A DNA stretch of 64,000 nucleotides from DASQZT01 sp963728965 (GTDB lineage: Bacteria; Acidobacteriota; Terriglobia; Bryobacterales; Bryobacteraceae). Shown in pieces: positions 15,180-26,573 of this stretch; positions within the stretch are counted from its first letter, which is position 1, and each line of letters begins with the position of its first letter. A program made the position numbers and the translations under genes. The notes under the pieces were generated by a model that searched no databases, was not told the DNA's origin, and saw nothing but the letters and a program-made list of their open reading frames with translations. Location of the stretch: contig CAVSMH010000008.1 of assembly GCA_963728965.1 (NCBI GenBank), forward strand, positions 186,001 to 250,000. The letters are read 5' to 3'.

Positions 15180-16339
15180 TAACGTTGCCTCCAGGTGGAG
15201 AGACTCTGCATCAAGGCATTCCGTACGGTCAGGAAATGCTGGTTCGCATACTGATTGGCTCGCTCCCCCGGATCGGTCACCTCGTCGTATAACTCGCAGG
15301 GGCCCTTTCCTTCATCCCGCACAATCAACTTATAGCGCTGAATTCGTGCCATTTCCGTGTTTCTCTCGTGGCCGAAGACGGTGGTTTTCCACGGCTGTTT
15401 CCGAGGCAAAGGCTTGCCGGCTGCCAGGGGAAGATAGCTGCGGCCGCACAAGTTGCCCGCCGGAGGCTTCTCGGAGAGAAGATCCGCCAGGGTGGGCACA
15501 AAGTCGTAGGAGCTGACCAACTCCGGACGAACAGCCTGTGGCGGAACGCGGCCGGGCCAACTCCAGATCATGGGGGTTTCCATCACTTCGTCGTACATGT
15601 TGACCGGGTCCGACGCCACGCCCGAATCCCACAGACCGTGGCGGCCGAAGAGTGCCCCGCAGGTTCCCGTGAAAACGAGAAGCGTGTTGTCGAGCAGCCG
15701 TTTTTCGTTCACCTTGGCCACGATTTCGCCGACGTAGTCGTCCAGTCCCGTAATGGTCGCGGCCACCTTTCGAAAGTTGCCGATGATATCGGCGAGCATC
15801 TCCTTGCCCGCGCGGGCGTTCGCGGCGGCGCTGCGATCGAGCCCCAGGGTATCGAACTTTGCGCCGGCGTACTGGTTGAGATACTTCTCCGCCACCCGAT
15901 CGTACGGTGGCTCCAGTCCGGCGTAGCCGATTTTGAGGAAGAACGGCTTCCCGGCAGTCTGGCCGGCTACGAACTCCGCCGCCGCCGCGGCATCCGCGGT
16001 GGGAGGGATGTAGCCGAGCCCGGTCAGCAGTTTCGAAGCTGTGTCCGCCTCCGCAGCGTTCTCCCCGAGTTGCATGGGAGTCCGGCCGGTGAGGAACGTG
16101 GCGCGGCTCAAATCGGCTGCCGGGGAACACACGAAATGGTTGGCGAAGCGGACCCCCGTATCGGCGAGGCGATCGATATGGGGAGTGCGAACTTCTTTGT
16201 TGCCATAGCAGCCGAGCACCCAGGAAGGAAGATTGTCGACCAGAAAAAGGATCAGGTTGGGGCGTTCGGGAGGGGTCTTTTTGGCGAATGCCGGCAGGGC
16301 GGCAGTGCCGAAGAAAAAATGGCGGCGCGAGACTTGCAT
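15170..16339 (-). CDS. Sulfatase-like exported protein with degenerate active site
   Basis: A 389-residue protein of the alkaline-phosphatase/sulfatase fold. The start at 16339 gives a Tat-type signal (VSRRHFFFGTAALPAFA). The family frame is clear: NLILFLVDNLPSWVLGCYG, TPHIDRLADTGVRF, FATFLTGR-like helix, YDEVMETPMIWSWPG and the C-terminal PCELYDEVTDPGERAN. However, the formylglycine motif C-x-P-x-R is broken: C71-S-P is followed by AADL before SRATFLTG. The first metal pair reads DN rather than DD. The usual DHG metal site before GRHGLWDSG reads TCG. It is probably not an active sulfatase; a binding role or altered chemistry is inferred. Confidence 0.8.
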   Translation of the reverse strand: MQVSRRHFFFGTAALPAFAKKTPPERPNLILFLVDNLPSWVLGCYGNKEVRTPHIDRLADTGVRFANHFVCSPAADLSRATFLTGRTPMQLGENAAEADTASKLLTGLGYIPPTADAAAAAEFVAGQTAGKPFFLKIGYAGLEPPYDRVAEKYLNQYAGAKFDTLGLDRSAAANARAGKEMLADIIGNFRKVAATITGLDDYVGEIVAKVNEKRLLDNTLLVFTGTCGALFGRHGLWDSGVASDPVNMYDEVMETPMIWSWPGRVPPQAVRPELVSSYDFVPTLADLLSEKPPAGNLCGRSYLPLAAGKPLPRKQPWKTTVFGHERNTEMARIQRYKLIVRDEGKGPCELYDEVTDPGERANQYANQHFLTVRNALMQSLSTWRQRYSR

Positions 16340-16413
16340 GGATGAAATACAAGTATAAACACGCAGCGGCAGTTGTTGCCGGACGTTGTGACGCATTATA
16401 GTTGGGTCAGGCG

Positions 16414-17109
16414 ATGAATCTGCCGAATTCATTGACGATTCTCCGGATCTTCTTTGTGCCGTTGCTGGTGGCGGCGCTGGTGCAGGAGAACGTCTCACTG
16501 CGGGTCGGTTCGCTTCAAATCACCAACGAATGGCTGGCGCTGGCGATCTTTCTGACCGCCGCCGGGACGGACTTGTTGGATGGCTACCTGGCACGCCGGT
16601 GGAAGCAGGTGACGACCATTGGCACGCTCCTCGACCCGATTGCGGACAAGCTCCTGGTTTCGGCCGCCTTGATTTCGCTGGTACAGGTGCGTGTCCTGCC
16701 GGGCTGGATGGCCATTCTGATCATCGGGCGGGAGTTTGCCGTTTCCGGACTGCGCAGCATCGCGGCCGCCGAAGGCTACACGATCCGTGCCAGCGACCTT
16801 GGGAAAACCAAGATGTTTTCCCAGGTGGTCGCCATTTCCTGCATGCTCATTGCAGTGAGGCATCCGGCACTCATGATCACCGCGAAGATGCTGATGTGGG
16901 TCGTGATCTTCTTCGCCTTGCTGTCGGCAGTCAGCTATTTTCGAAAGTTCTGGCACAAGGTGGACGAAAGGGTCAAGACACGGCGGCGACGCGAATTGCT
17001 CACGCTCGAGCGCAAGCGCCAGCGGTCGCGGCGGCGTCAGAACATGTCATCCAAAGGCTCGGACGATTTGGGCGCCGGTACGATGTGGAAGCCGCCCGAG
17101 GTGAACTGA
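16414..17109 (+). CDS. pgsA: CDP-diacylglycerol-glycerol-3-phosphate 3-phosphatidyltransferase
   Basis: It makes phosphatidylglycerophosphate, the committed step to phosphatidylglycerol and cardiolipin, in the inner membrane. 231 residues from ATG 16414. The CDP-alcohol phosphotransferase motif is complete: DGYLAR, then G, then D and D in GTLLDPIADK. Several TM helices follow. A basic tail of about 45 residues (RRRRELLTLERKRQRSRRR) goes beyond the usual end and overlaps the convergent rodZ gene by 73 bp. TATAGT at 16397-16402 is a possible -10, which would give a very short leader. Confidence 0.88.
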   Translation: MNLPNSLTILRIFFVPLLVAALVQENVSLRVGSLQITNEWLALAIFLTAAGTDLLDGYLARRWKQVTTIGTLLDPIADKLLVSAALISLVQVRVLPGWMAILIIGREFAVSGLRSIAAAEGYTIRASDLGKTKMFSQVVAISCMLIAVRHPALMITAKMLMWVVIFFALLSAVSYFRKFWHKVDERVKTRRRRELLTLERKRQRSRRRQNMSSKGSDDLGAGTMWKPPEVN

Positions 17110-18062
17110 ACGGTTCGCACCTGTCCGCGCGGGCCCATCGCACCGAGCGGCTTTCCATTGAGTAGAATGTTCACTCCGCCGGCGTTGCCCAAGCGCAGCG
17201 TGACGGTGCCGCTGGCCTCGATGGTTCGCGTCTGGTTCGGCTCCAGGGTGCCGGAAAAGAGATACTTGCCGTCGTTTTGCGCCAGCACCCACACCGGTTC
17301 GGCGGCAGTGACCTCAACGCGCACGGACGGATTGGGGCTGTTCGTGGCGCGGATAATGGCAGACTGGGAGGAACCCCCGCCCGGGGCGGCTTCCGGGGCG
17401 CGCTCCGAGGCACGCTCGGCGCTAGGCGGCCGCGCCGGTGACGTGATGGCCGGACGTTTGGCGGCCGGTGCCGGCGCCTGCCGATCGGTCGGAGGCGGAT
17501 TCTCGGCGGGCGCCGGAATTTCCGCAGGAGGTTGCGCCGCTGGAGCTTCGGCGATCTTCGGTGCCGGTTCGACGCGCGTGGCGGCGGGCGGAGGCGGCGT
17601 GTTTTGGGCGGAGACTCCATGACGCGTGCGCTGCCACAGCGAATAGATTCCGGAGCACACCAGCAGGATGACCACAAAGAGTGCGAGGGCGGGCAAGGCG
17701 GATGACCACGAGAACCGCTGGCCGGCGCCAGCCGAACCGCCGTCCCACCGCTCCACGGGTGGCAACTGGATTTCAGGCAGCGAACGGTCCGGCGCCGGAG
17801 CACCTACGGGATGCGGGTTGACCGGCGGCGGCTGTAACTGGCGCTGCACCTGATCGCCGAGCTCATCCTCATCCAGTTCGAGCAACTGTGCGTACTGGCG
17901 CACGAAGCTTTTGGCGAAAATACGGGCTGGGAGCTTATCGAATTGCTCGTTCTCGATCGCATCGAGGAACTTCGCGGAAATTTTCAGCTCGTGGGAGATC
18001 TGGTCCAAATCGAGATTACGCCGTACGCGTTCGCGGCGCAAAGTCTCGCCAACGGAGATCAT
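17037..18062 (-). CDS. rodZ: RodZ-like cytoskeletal/HTH membrane protein
   Basis: A 341-residue protein with the RodZ plan: N-terminal HTH_25 helix-turn-helix (about residues 1-70, LDLDQISHELKIS and IFAKSFVRQYAQLLELD), one TM helix at about 124-146, a long Pro/Ala-rich linker, and a C-terminal beta domain (about 235-330, DUF4115-like: VWVLAQNDGKYLFSGTLEP). RodZ anchors MreB filaments to the membrane for rod-shape maintenance. Closeness of rodZ and pgsA is common in other bacteria, though there they usually point the same way and here they are convergent. Confidence 0.85.
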   Translation of the reverse strand: MISVGETLRRERVRRNLDLDQISHELKISAKFLDAIENEQFDKLPARIFAKSFVRQYAQLLELDEDELGDQVQRQLQPPPVNPHPVGAPAPDRSLPEIQLPPVERWDGGSAGAGQRFSWSSALPALALFVVILLVCSGIYSLWQRTRHGVSAQNTPPPPAATRVEPAPKIAEAPAAQPPAEIPAPAENPPPTDRQAPAPAAKRPAITSPARPPSAERASERAPEAAPGGGSSQSAIIRATNSPNPSVRVEVTAAEPVWVLAQNDGKYLFSGTLEPNQTRTIEASGTVTLRLGNAGGVNILLNGKPLGAMGPRGQVRTVQFTSGGFHIVPAPKSSEPLDDMF

Positions 18063-18178
18063 AGGGTGGATTTCCTAACCCCTGCCTTAATCATACTCCA
18101 GAAGAAACGCCGGTTTCGGGACACGTTTCGGCAGGTGTGCGGGAGAGGCCAGATTCCGGCGACCTGTTAGCATAACCT

Positions 18179-19177
18179 TTGATCTCCGTGGTGGTGGTGA
18201 ACTGGAACCGGAAGGAGTTACTGCGGGCCTGCCTGAGATCGCTCGAGAGGCAGACGGGCGTGCGTTTCGAAACCATTGTGGTGGATAACGGCTCAAACGA
18301 CGGGTCGGCGGAGCTGGCCGAGGAGGAGTTTGGCGCACGCGTGATCCGCAACCGGGAGAACCGCGGTTTCTGCGCCGCCAATAACCAGGGGATTGCGGCT
18401 GCCCGCGGGGATGCCGTCGCACTGCTTAACAACGACGCCGAAGCGGAGCCGGGCTGGCTGGCCGCGCTCGACCGCGCCTGCTTCCGCGCCCCGGACGTGG
18501 GCATGGCCGCCAGCAAGGTGCTGGTTTGGGAGGACCCGCGACGGATCGATAAAGCGGGGCACCTGATTTTTCCCGACGGGCAAAACCGAGGACGCGGGGC
18601 GGGCGTGCTGGACCAGGGTCAGTTTGAACGGGAAGAGGAAGTGCTGTGGCCGGACGGGTGCGCGGCGATGTACCGGCGCGCCATGCTAGAGAAGATCGGC
18701 GGGTTCGACGAAGATTTCTTCGCGTACGGAGACGATGCGGAACTGGGCCTGCGGGCGCGGATCGCTGGATGGCGATGCATCTACACGCCCGAGGCGGTGG
18801 TCCGGCACCATCGCGGCTCCACGCTCGGAAAGGATTCGGGGCGGCGGCTGGAACTGATCGAGCGCAACCGCGTGCTGCTGGCCCTGAAGCTGTTTCCATG
18901 GAGCCTGCTGTGGCTGAACCCGTGCTACTTCGCGCTGCGCCTGGCTGCCGGCGTGGTAGCGGCGGCCCGCGGGGAAGGCGACACGGCGCATTTTCCGGGC
19001 CTGCGCGGGAAATGGTCGATGGCGCGGGCGCTCGTGGCCGGTGACCTGGCGGCGCTGCGGCTGGCGCCCCGGATGCTGCGCAAGCGTGCCGCCATGGCGC
19101 ACCTGCGTCGCCTTCGGCCGGCCGAAGTGCGCCGCCTCATTCTCGACCACCGGCTGAGCCTGAAGGAGTTGGCATGA
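18179..19177 (+). CDS. Family 2 glycosyltransferase
   Basis: A 332-residue GT2 enzyme that likely adds a sugar (rhamnose or similar) to a surface glycan. The start is TTG at 18179: a stop lies one codon further upstream and no ATG is available. GT-A features are VVVNWNRKELLRACL, VVDNGSNDGS, the DxD-like LLNNDAEAEPGW, and the EDFFAYGDDAELGLRARIAG acceptor region. The C-terminal 80 residues are amphipathic and may be membrane-associated. It is followed with ATGA overlaps by two methyltransferase genes, suggesting assembly or capping of one polysaccharide or glycolipid. Confidence 0.85.
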   Translation: MISVVVVNWNRKELLRACLRSLERQTGVRFETIVVDNGSNDGSAELAEEEFGARVIRNRENRGFCAANNQGIAAARGDAVALLNNDAEAEPGWLAALDRACFRAPDVGMAASKVLVWEDPRRIDKAGHLIFPDGQNRGRGAGVLDQGQFEREEEVLWPDGCAAMYRRAMLEKIGGFDEDFFAYGDDAELGLRARIAGWRCIYTPEAVVRHHRGSTLGKDSGRRLELIERNRVLLALKLFPWSLLWLNPCYFALRLAAGVVAAARGEGDTAHFPGLRGKWSMARALVAGDLAALRLAPRMLRKRAAMAHLRRLRPAEVRRLILDHRLSLKELA

Positions 19178-20118
19178 GCGGTTGTCTGATGTGCGGTTCG
19201 GCGCGGACGGCACGGCTATTTGAAGCGTCGGACCGTCTCTATCGCACGACGGACAAAATGTTCGCCGTGGTGCGCTGCGGCGACTGCGGCCTGTTGCGGT
19301 TGGATCCGCAGCCGGCGCCCGAAGAGCTGCAGCGATATTATCCGAAGGACTACTGGTTCGCGCCTGATCGCGGCGCGGCGGGCAGGCTGGAGGAGGCGTA
19401 TCGGCGGCTGGTACTGCGCGACCATGTGCGGTTCGTGGAGGCGGCTCTGCGCTCCTCGCGTACCGTGGGGCCGCTGCTCGATGTCGGCTGCGGCGGCGGA
19501 CTCTTCCTGGGGATGATGCGGGAGCGGGGGGTTCGCGTGGCGGGTCTCGATTTCTCGCGCGAAGCGGCGGCGATTACCTGGCGGCGGCAAGGTGTCCCCG
19601 CGATCTGCGCAAGCTTGGAACGGGCGCCCTTCGGTGCGGGCAGCTTGGGCGGGATCACCATGTTCCACGTACTCGAGCATCTCTACGACCCCCGCGCCTA
19701 CCTGGGAGCCGCGCACGAACTGTTGGAGCCGGGCGGAAGGCTGATCGTCCAGGTTCCCAATGCGGCTTCCTGGCAATTCCGGCTGCTGGGCCGGTTCTGG
19801 AACGGAGTAGACGTGCCGCGCCACCTGTTCGATTTTCGAGACCGCGATGTGGAACGGCTGCTGGTCGAGTCGGGCTTTGCCGTAGTGCGCCGCAAGTATT
19901 TTTCGCTGCGCGACAACCCGGCGGGGCTGGCCAGCAGCGTGGCGCCAGGGCTGGACCCGATGGCGCGGCGGGTGCGCCGCTCGGCCGAAAGCGCGGCCGA
20001 ACGCATGGGCAGGGACTTGGCCTATTTGGCCCTGGTCATCGCGGCGCTGCCGCTTACTGTGGTCGAGGCCGCTTGCCGCGCCGGGTCCACAGTGATGATC
20101 GAGGCGCGGCGGCGATGA
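19174..20118 (+). CDS. SAM-dependent methyltransferase with N-terminal zinc ribbon
   Basis: A 314-residue class I methyltransferase. An N-terminal zinc-binding pair (CLMCGS and CGDCG) precedes the PAPEELQRYYPKDYW linker, then the SAM site LLDVGCGGGLFLG (about residue 105), and the HVLEHLYDP and LIVQVPNAAS strands. This Zn-ribbon plus methyltransferase form is common in glycan and nucleotide-sugar clusters. The last 40 residues are hydrophobic and may touch the membrane. AAGGAG precedes the ATG. It overlaps both neighbours by 4 bp. Confidence 0.85.
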   Translation: MSGCLMCGSARTARLFEASDRLYRTTDKMFAVVRCGDCGLLRLDPQPAPEELQRYYPKDYWFAPDRGAAGRLEEAYRRLVLRDHVRFVEAALRSSRTVGPLLDVGCGGGLFLGMMRERGVRVAGLDFSREAAAITWRRQGVPAICASLERAPFGAGSLGGITMFHVLEHLYDPRAYLGAAHELLEPGGRLIVQVPNAASWQFRLLGRFWNGVDVPRHLFDFRDRDVERLLVESGFAVVRRKYFSLRDNPAGLASSVAPGLDPMARRVRRSAESAAERMGRDLAYLALVIAALPLTVVEAACRAGSTVMIEARRR

Positions 20119-20828
20119 AGTACACGGGACTGGCGTATCGTTTGCCGCGGCCGTTCAAACGGCACATCCTCCATTTCGAAATGGAAATCGAAGCGGCGGT
20201 CGCGTCGTTTGCGGGAGCCCTGCCGGCGGGAGCGCGGGTGCTCGATGCGGGCGCGGGCGAAGGCCAATACGCCCGCCATTTCGCCAGACACCGCTACTGC
20301 GGTGTGGACCTCGGAGTCGGTGACAAGGGGTGGGACTACAGCCGACTCGACACGGTGGCGGACCTGACCGCGCTGCCGTTTCGCAACGCCTCGTTCGACG
20401 CAGCGCTGCACATCGTGACCATGGAGCACCTGCGGGAGCCGGCGGCAGCGCTCCGGGAGATCGCGCGCACACTCGTGCCCGGCGGGCGATTGCTGGTGGC
20501 GGCGCCCCACGAATGGGAAGTGCACCAGGCTCCCCATGACTACTTCCGGTATACGCGCTTCGGCCTGGCGCACCTGCTGCAAAAGGCGGGCTATGAGGTG
20601 CTGGACCTACAGGCGGCAGGGGGCTACTTCCGCCTGCTCGCGCGCCGGCTGTTAAACGGACTCCAGTTTTTTTCGACAGGTATCCGGCGCTTGTGGTTCG
20701 TGCCGGCCGCGCTGCTGGTGGTCCCCCCGGCGCTGATTTTGCCGTGGCTCGATTTTCTGGACCGGGAAAGAGATTTTACGCTGGGATATATTTGTATCGC
20801 CAAAATCCCGGGGAATGACGGGCGGTGA
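20115..20828 (+). CDS. SAM-dependent methyltransferase with hydrophobic C-terminus
   Basis: A 237-residue class I methyltransferase of the UbiE/Methyltransf_11 type. The SAM motif is VLDAGAGEGQYARHF, then DLTALPFRNASFDAAL and HIVTMEHLREP. The start at 20115 is set by the ATGA overlap with the previous gene. The C-terminus contains a hydrophobic stretch (FVPAALLVVPPALILPWL) that could anchor it to the membrane. Substrate unknown; by context it acts on the same glycan or lipid product as the GT2 enzyme. Confidence 0.85.
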   Translation: MKYTGLAYRLPRPFKRHILHFEMEIEAAVASFAGALPAGARVLDAGAGEGQYARHFARHRYCGVDLGVGDKGWDYSRLDTVADLTALPFRNASFDAALHIVTMEHLREPAAALREIARTLVPGGRLLVAAPHEWEVHQAPHDYFRYTRFGLAHLLQKAGYEVLDLQAAGGYFRLLARRLLNGLQFFSTGIRRLWFVPAALLVVPPALILPWLDFLDRERDFTLGYICIAKIPGNDGR

Positions 20829-21709
20829 TGGACGGAGTGATTGTCGTTGACAAGCCGGAACAGTGGACCTCGCACGATGTGGTAAACAAGGTCCGCCGTC
20901 TTGCCGCACTGAAGAAGGCCGGACACCTGGGGACGCTCGACCCGATCGCCACGGGAGTGCTGCCGCTGGTGGTGGGCCGGGCCACACGGTTGGCGCAGTT
21001 TTATACGCGCAGCGACAAGATCTACGAGGGAACGGTGCGTTTCGGATGGGCCACCAACACCTACGACCGCGCGGGCGAAGCGACCGGGCCCAAAACCGAA
21101 GTGACGCTGGACAGGGAGGAACTGGAGCACGCCCTCGACCGGTTCCGCGGGCAGTTTGCCCAGACTCCCCCGCCGGTTTCCGCCAAGAAGGTGGACGGCC
21201 GGCGGGCGTATGAACTGGCACGGCAATCGGTGACCATGGAACTGGAGCCCGTCCCGGTACATGTTTACGAATTGACGCTGTTGGAAATGAGCGGGGCGGA
21301 CGTGCGCCTGCGGGCTCATTGCTCGGGCGGAACCTACCTGCGATCGATCGCGCATGAACTGGGGCAGGCGCTTGGCTGTGGCGCCCACCTTCAGGAACTG
21401 CGGCGCCTTGCCAGCGGCGAGTTCGAGATCGAACAGGCGCGCACGGTGGCGCAACTGGAGTCACTCGCGTCCGATGGGCGCATGATGGACGCGCTGGTGC
21501 CGGCGGCTCGCCTGCTACCCGGGTTTCCGGCCGTATACGTAGATGAATTGACGGTCGCGCAGATCCGGCACGGGCGGAACTTCCCGGCATCGCCTTTTCG
21601 TTCCCAGCCAGCCTCGCAGTACGTGAAGGCGGTGACGCGAGAGGGAGACCTCGTGGCCATCGGCGAAGCAGTGCTGCCGAATCTGTATCATCCCGCCGTC
21701 GTGCTATAG
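20828..21709 (+). CDS. truB: tRNA pseudouridine-55 synthase
   Basis: It converts U55 in the T-loop of tRNAs to pseudouridine. 293 residues from ATG 20828. Its first base is the last base of the previous stop codon (TGATG); a GTG one codon earlier is also possible. The catalytic Asp38 lies in GHLGTLDPIATGVLPL, and the family blocks SDKIYEGTVRFG, PPPVSAKKVDGRRAYELAR and SGGTYLRSIAHELG are all present. A C-terminal PUA-like segment follows. It is probably co-transcribed with the glycan genes rather than with the usual rbfA/rpsO neighbours. Confidence 0.93.
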   Translation: MDGVIVVDKPEQWTSHDVVNKVRRLAALKKAGHLGTLDPIATGVLPLVVGRATRLAQFYTRSDKIYEGTVRFGWATNTYDRAGEATGPKTEVTLDREELEHALDRFRGQFAQTPPPVSAKKVDGRRAYELARQSVTMELEPVPVHVYELTLLEMSGADVRLRAHCSGGTYLRSIAHELGQALGCGAHLQELRRLASGEFEIEQARTVAQLESLASDGRMMDALVPAARLLPGFPAVYVDELTVAQIRHGRNFPASPFRSQPASQYVKAVTREGDLVAIGEAVLPNLYHPAVVL

Positions 21710-21794
21710 CGCGCAAATACCACTAATGAAAACGGCGTCGCTGCCGATATAAGGAAGGGGCACACCTGCATACGGCGGTGCGCCAGCGGCACCC

Positions 21795-25265
<3,471 letters not shown>

Positions 25266-25309
25266 GCACACCGCCCTGCCGACCGCACTTTAGGCGGCAG
25301 CGCGGCGGG

Positions 25310-26173
25310 TTACGGGATGCGGTTGCGGTACTCTTCCGGGTAGGCTACAAATACGAAGCCGGAACTGACCGGGGACTGGTAATATGACAACGGCCGCGTC
25401 ACAATTCCTCCGGTGAATTCGAAATCCGCGCCTTTGCTGGTCCAGGTCATCGGAATGCTGCTGTCGTCGATGAAGTCGTCGGGGCATTCGGGCAGCCACG
25501 GCTCCATGGCGGTCACTGTGCCTTTCGACGGGTCGCAGGCGATCAGCACGTTCATGTGCCCGCCCTGGTTGCGGCTGAAACCGACCAGAAGCGGCCAACG
25601 ACCAACGAACGCGGGCAGGCGGTTGGGCACGATGTTCTCGCTGGCCACCCGGTAACGCGGGCGATGATCCGCAAAGTGCTTCCGCAGCGCAGCCGGAGAG
25701 ATCGTGTCGTCCGCGCTCCACAGTCCCGAGAAATCCATGAGGATGTCCTTGAACCCGCGCGCCTGGCGGCCCGACGCCACGGTGAGGAAGTAGGAGAGGC
25801 ATGCTGCCCAACACCCATTCAGGTCCTTGCCTTGGCCGACGGCCGTCTTGAGCTCGGAACTGGGCCGCCGGATCACCACTTCGAGCGGCTTGCACATGTT
25901 CTTGGGGGTCGCCGACATGGCAACATCCTGGGTCGCGGTCACCAGAAAAGTGAGCGGCTTTCCGGTGTTGGTTTCCAACTCGAAGCTGGTCGAACTGATC
26001 GAGTACCGTGCGGTTTCCACGTTCTCGGACGTGTCCACGGTGGTGTCCTGTAATTCTTTGGGGCTTACGGCGCGAAATCCGATGAAGGCACGATCGCCCT
26101 GGTTGACCGTAAGCCGATTCGGTCCGTGTTCGTAGACCCCCTGAGTCTCAGCGGGCTGATAAAACTTGGCCAT
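25310..26173 (-). CDS. Papain-like cysteine protease (C39/C70-like)
   Basis: A 287-residue protein. The N-terminal about 105 residues form a beta-rich domain with no family I recognise. The protease half starts near residue 113: a Gln seven residues before the nucleophile, catalytic Cys in GCWAACLSYF, and catalytic His in GGHMNVLIACDP. CWAAC and GGHMNV match papain-like proteases of the AvrRpt2/C39-like type. There is no signal peptide or TM helix, so it is cytoplasmic or exported by another route. It is convergent with the hybrid kinase (44 bp gap). Substrate unknown. Confidence 0.7.
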   Translation of the reverse strand: MAKFYQPAETQGVYEHGPNRLTVNQGDRAFIGFRAVSPKELQDTTVDTSENVETARYSISSTSFELETNTGKPLTFLVTATQDVAMSATPKNMCKPLEVVIRRPSSELKTAVGQGKDLNGCWAACLSYFLTVASGRQARGFKDILMDFSGLWSADDTISPAALRKHFADHRPRYRVASENIVPNRLPAFVGRWPLLVGFSRNQGGHMNVLIACDPSKGTVTAMEPWLPECPDDFIDDSSIPMTWTSKGADFEFTGGIVTRPLSYYQSPVSSGFVFVAYPEEYRNRIP

Positions 26174-26204
26174 AATTCAACCCCGCCAGTATACGCTAGC
26201 GGCT

Positions 26205-26573
26205 TCAGGCCTCGAATTCCCAAGGACGGAATCGGTACTGGTACTCGGCCAGATCGACGCGCTTGCCGCGAAAGCGCACGCCTTCCAGTTCGAGCCGGGT
26301 GCGCTGCTCGATGCCGGCTTCATAGCGCAGTTTGATCGCCCCGCCGGCGCCCACCACGCGCTGCCAGGGCAGCGAGTTGCCGCATTTTTGCAGCAGGCGC
26401 GCGACGTGACGGTGGTACAGGGGGTAACCTGCCGCGGCCGCCACCTGCCCGTACGTCGCCACCTTGCCGCGCGGAATGCTGCGAATCGCCTTGCGGAAAG
26501 CCTCGTCGCGCCGCTCGCTCGTGGGCGCACGCTCGAGCCGGCGCGCCACTTCGCGGAGAGTCAGTTTGCGCAT
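26205..26573 (-). CDS. Alkyltransferase-like protein (ATL)
   Basis: A 122-residue protein of the O6-alkylguanine-DNA alkyltransferase C-terminal domain. The helix-turn-helix region AIRSIPRGKVATYGQVAAAAGY and the loop VVGAGGAIKLR are clear. In the alkyltransferase active site PCHRV the Cys is needed; here it reads PWQRV, so Cys is replaced by Trp as in ATL proteins. ATLs bind O6-alkylguanine and hand the lesion to nucleotide excision repair. I chose ATG 26573, which overlaps the upstream gene by 13 bp. A longer frame to 26681 runs inside that gene. Confidence 0.85.
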   Translation of the reverse strand: MRKLTLREVARRLERAPTSERRDEAFRKAIRSIPRGKVATYGQVAAAAGYPLYHRHVARLLQKCGNSLPWQRVVGAGGAIKLRYEAGIEQRTRLELEGVRFRGKRVDLAEYQYRFRPWEFEA

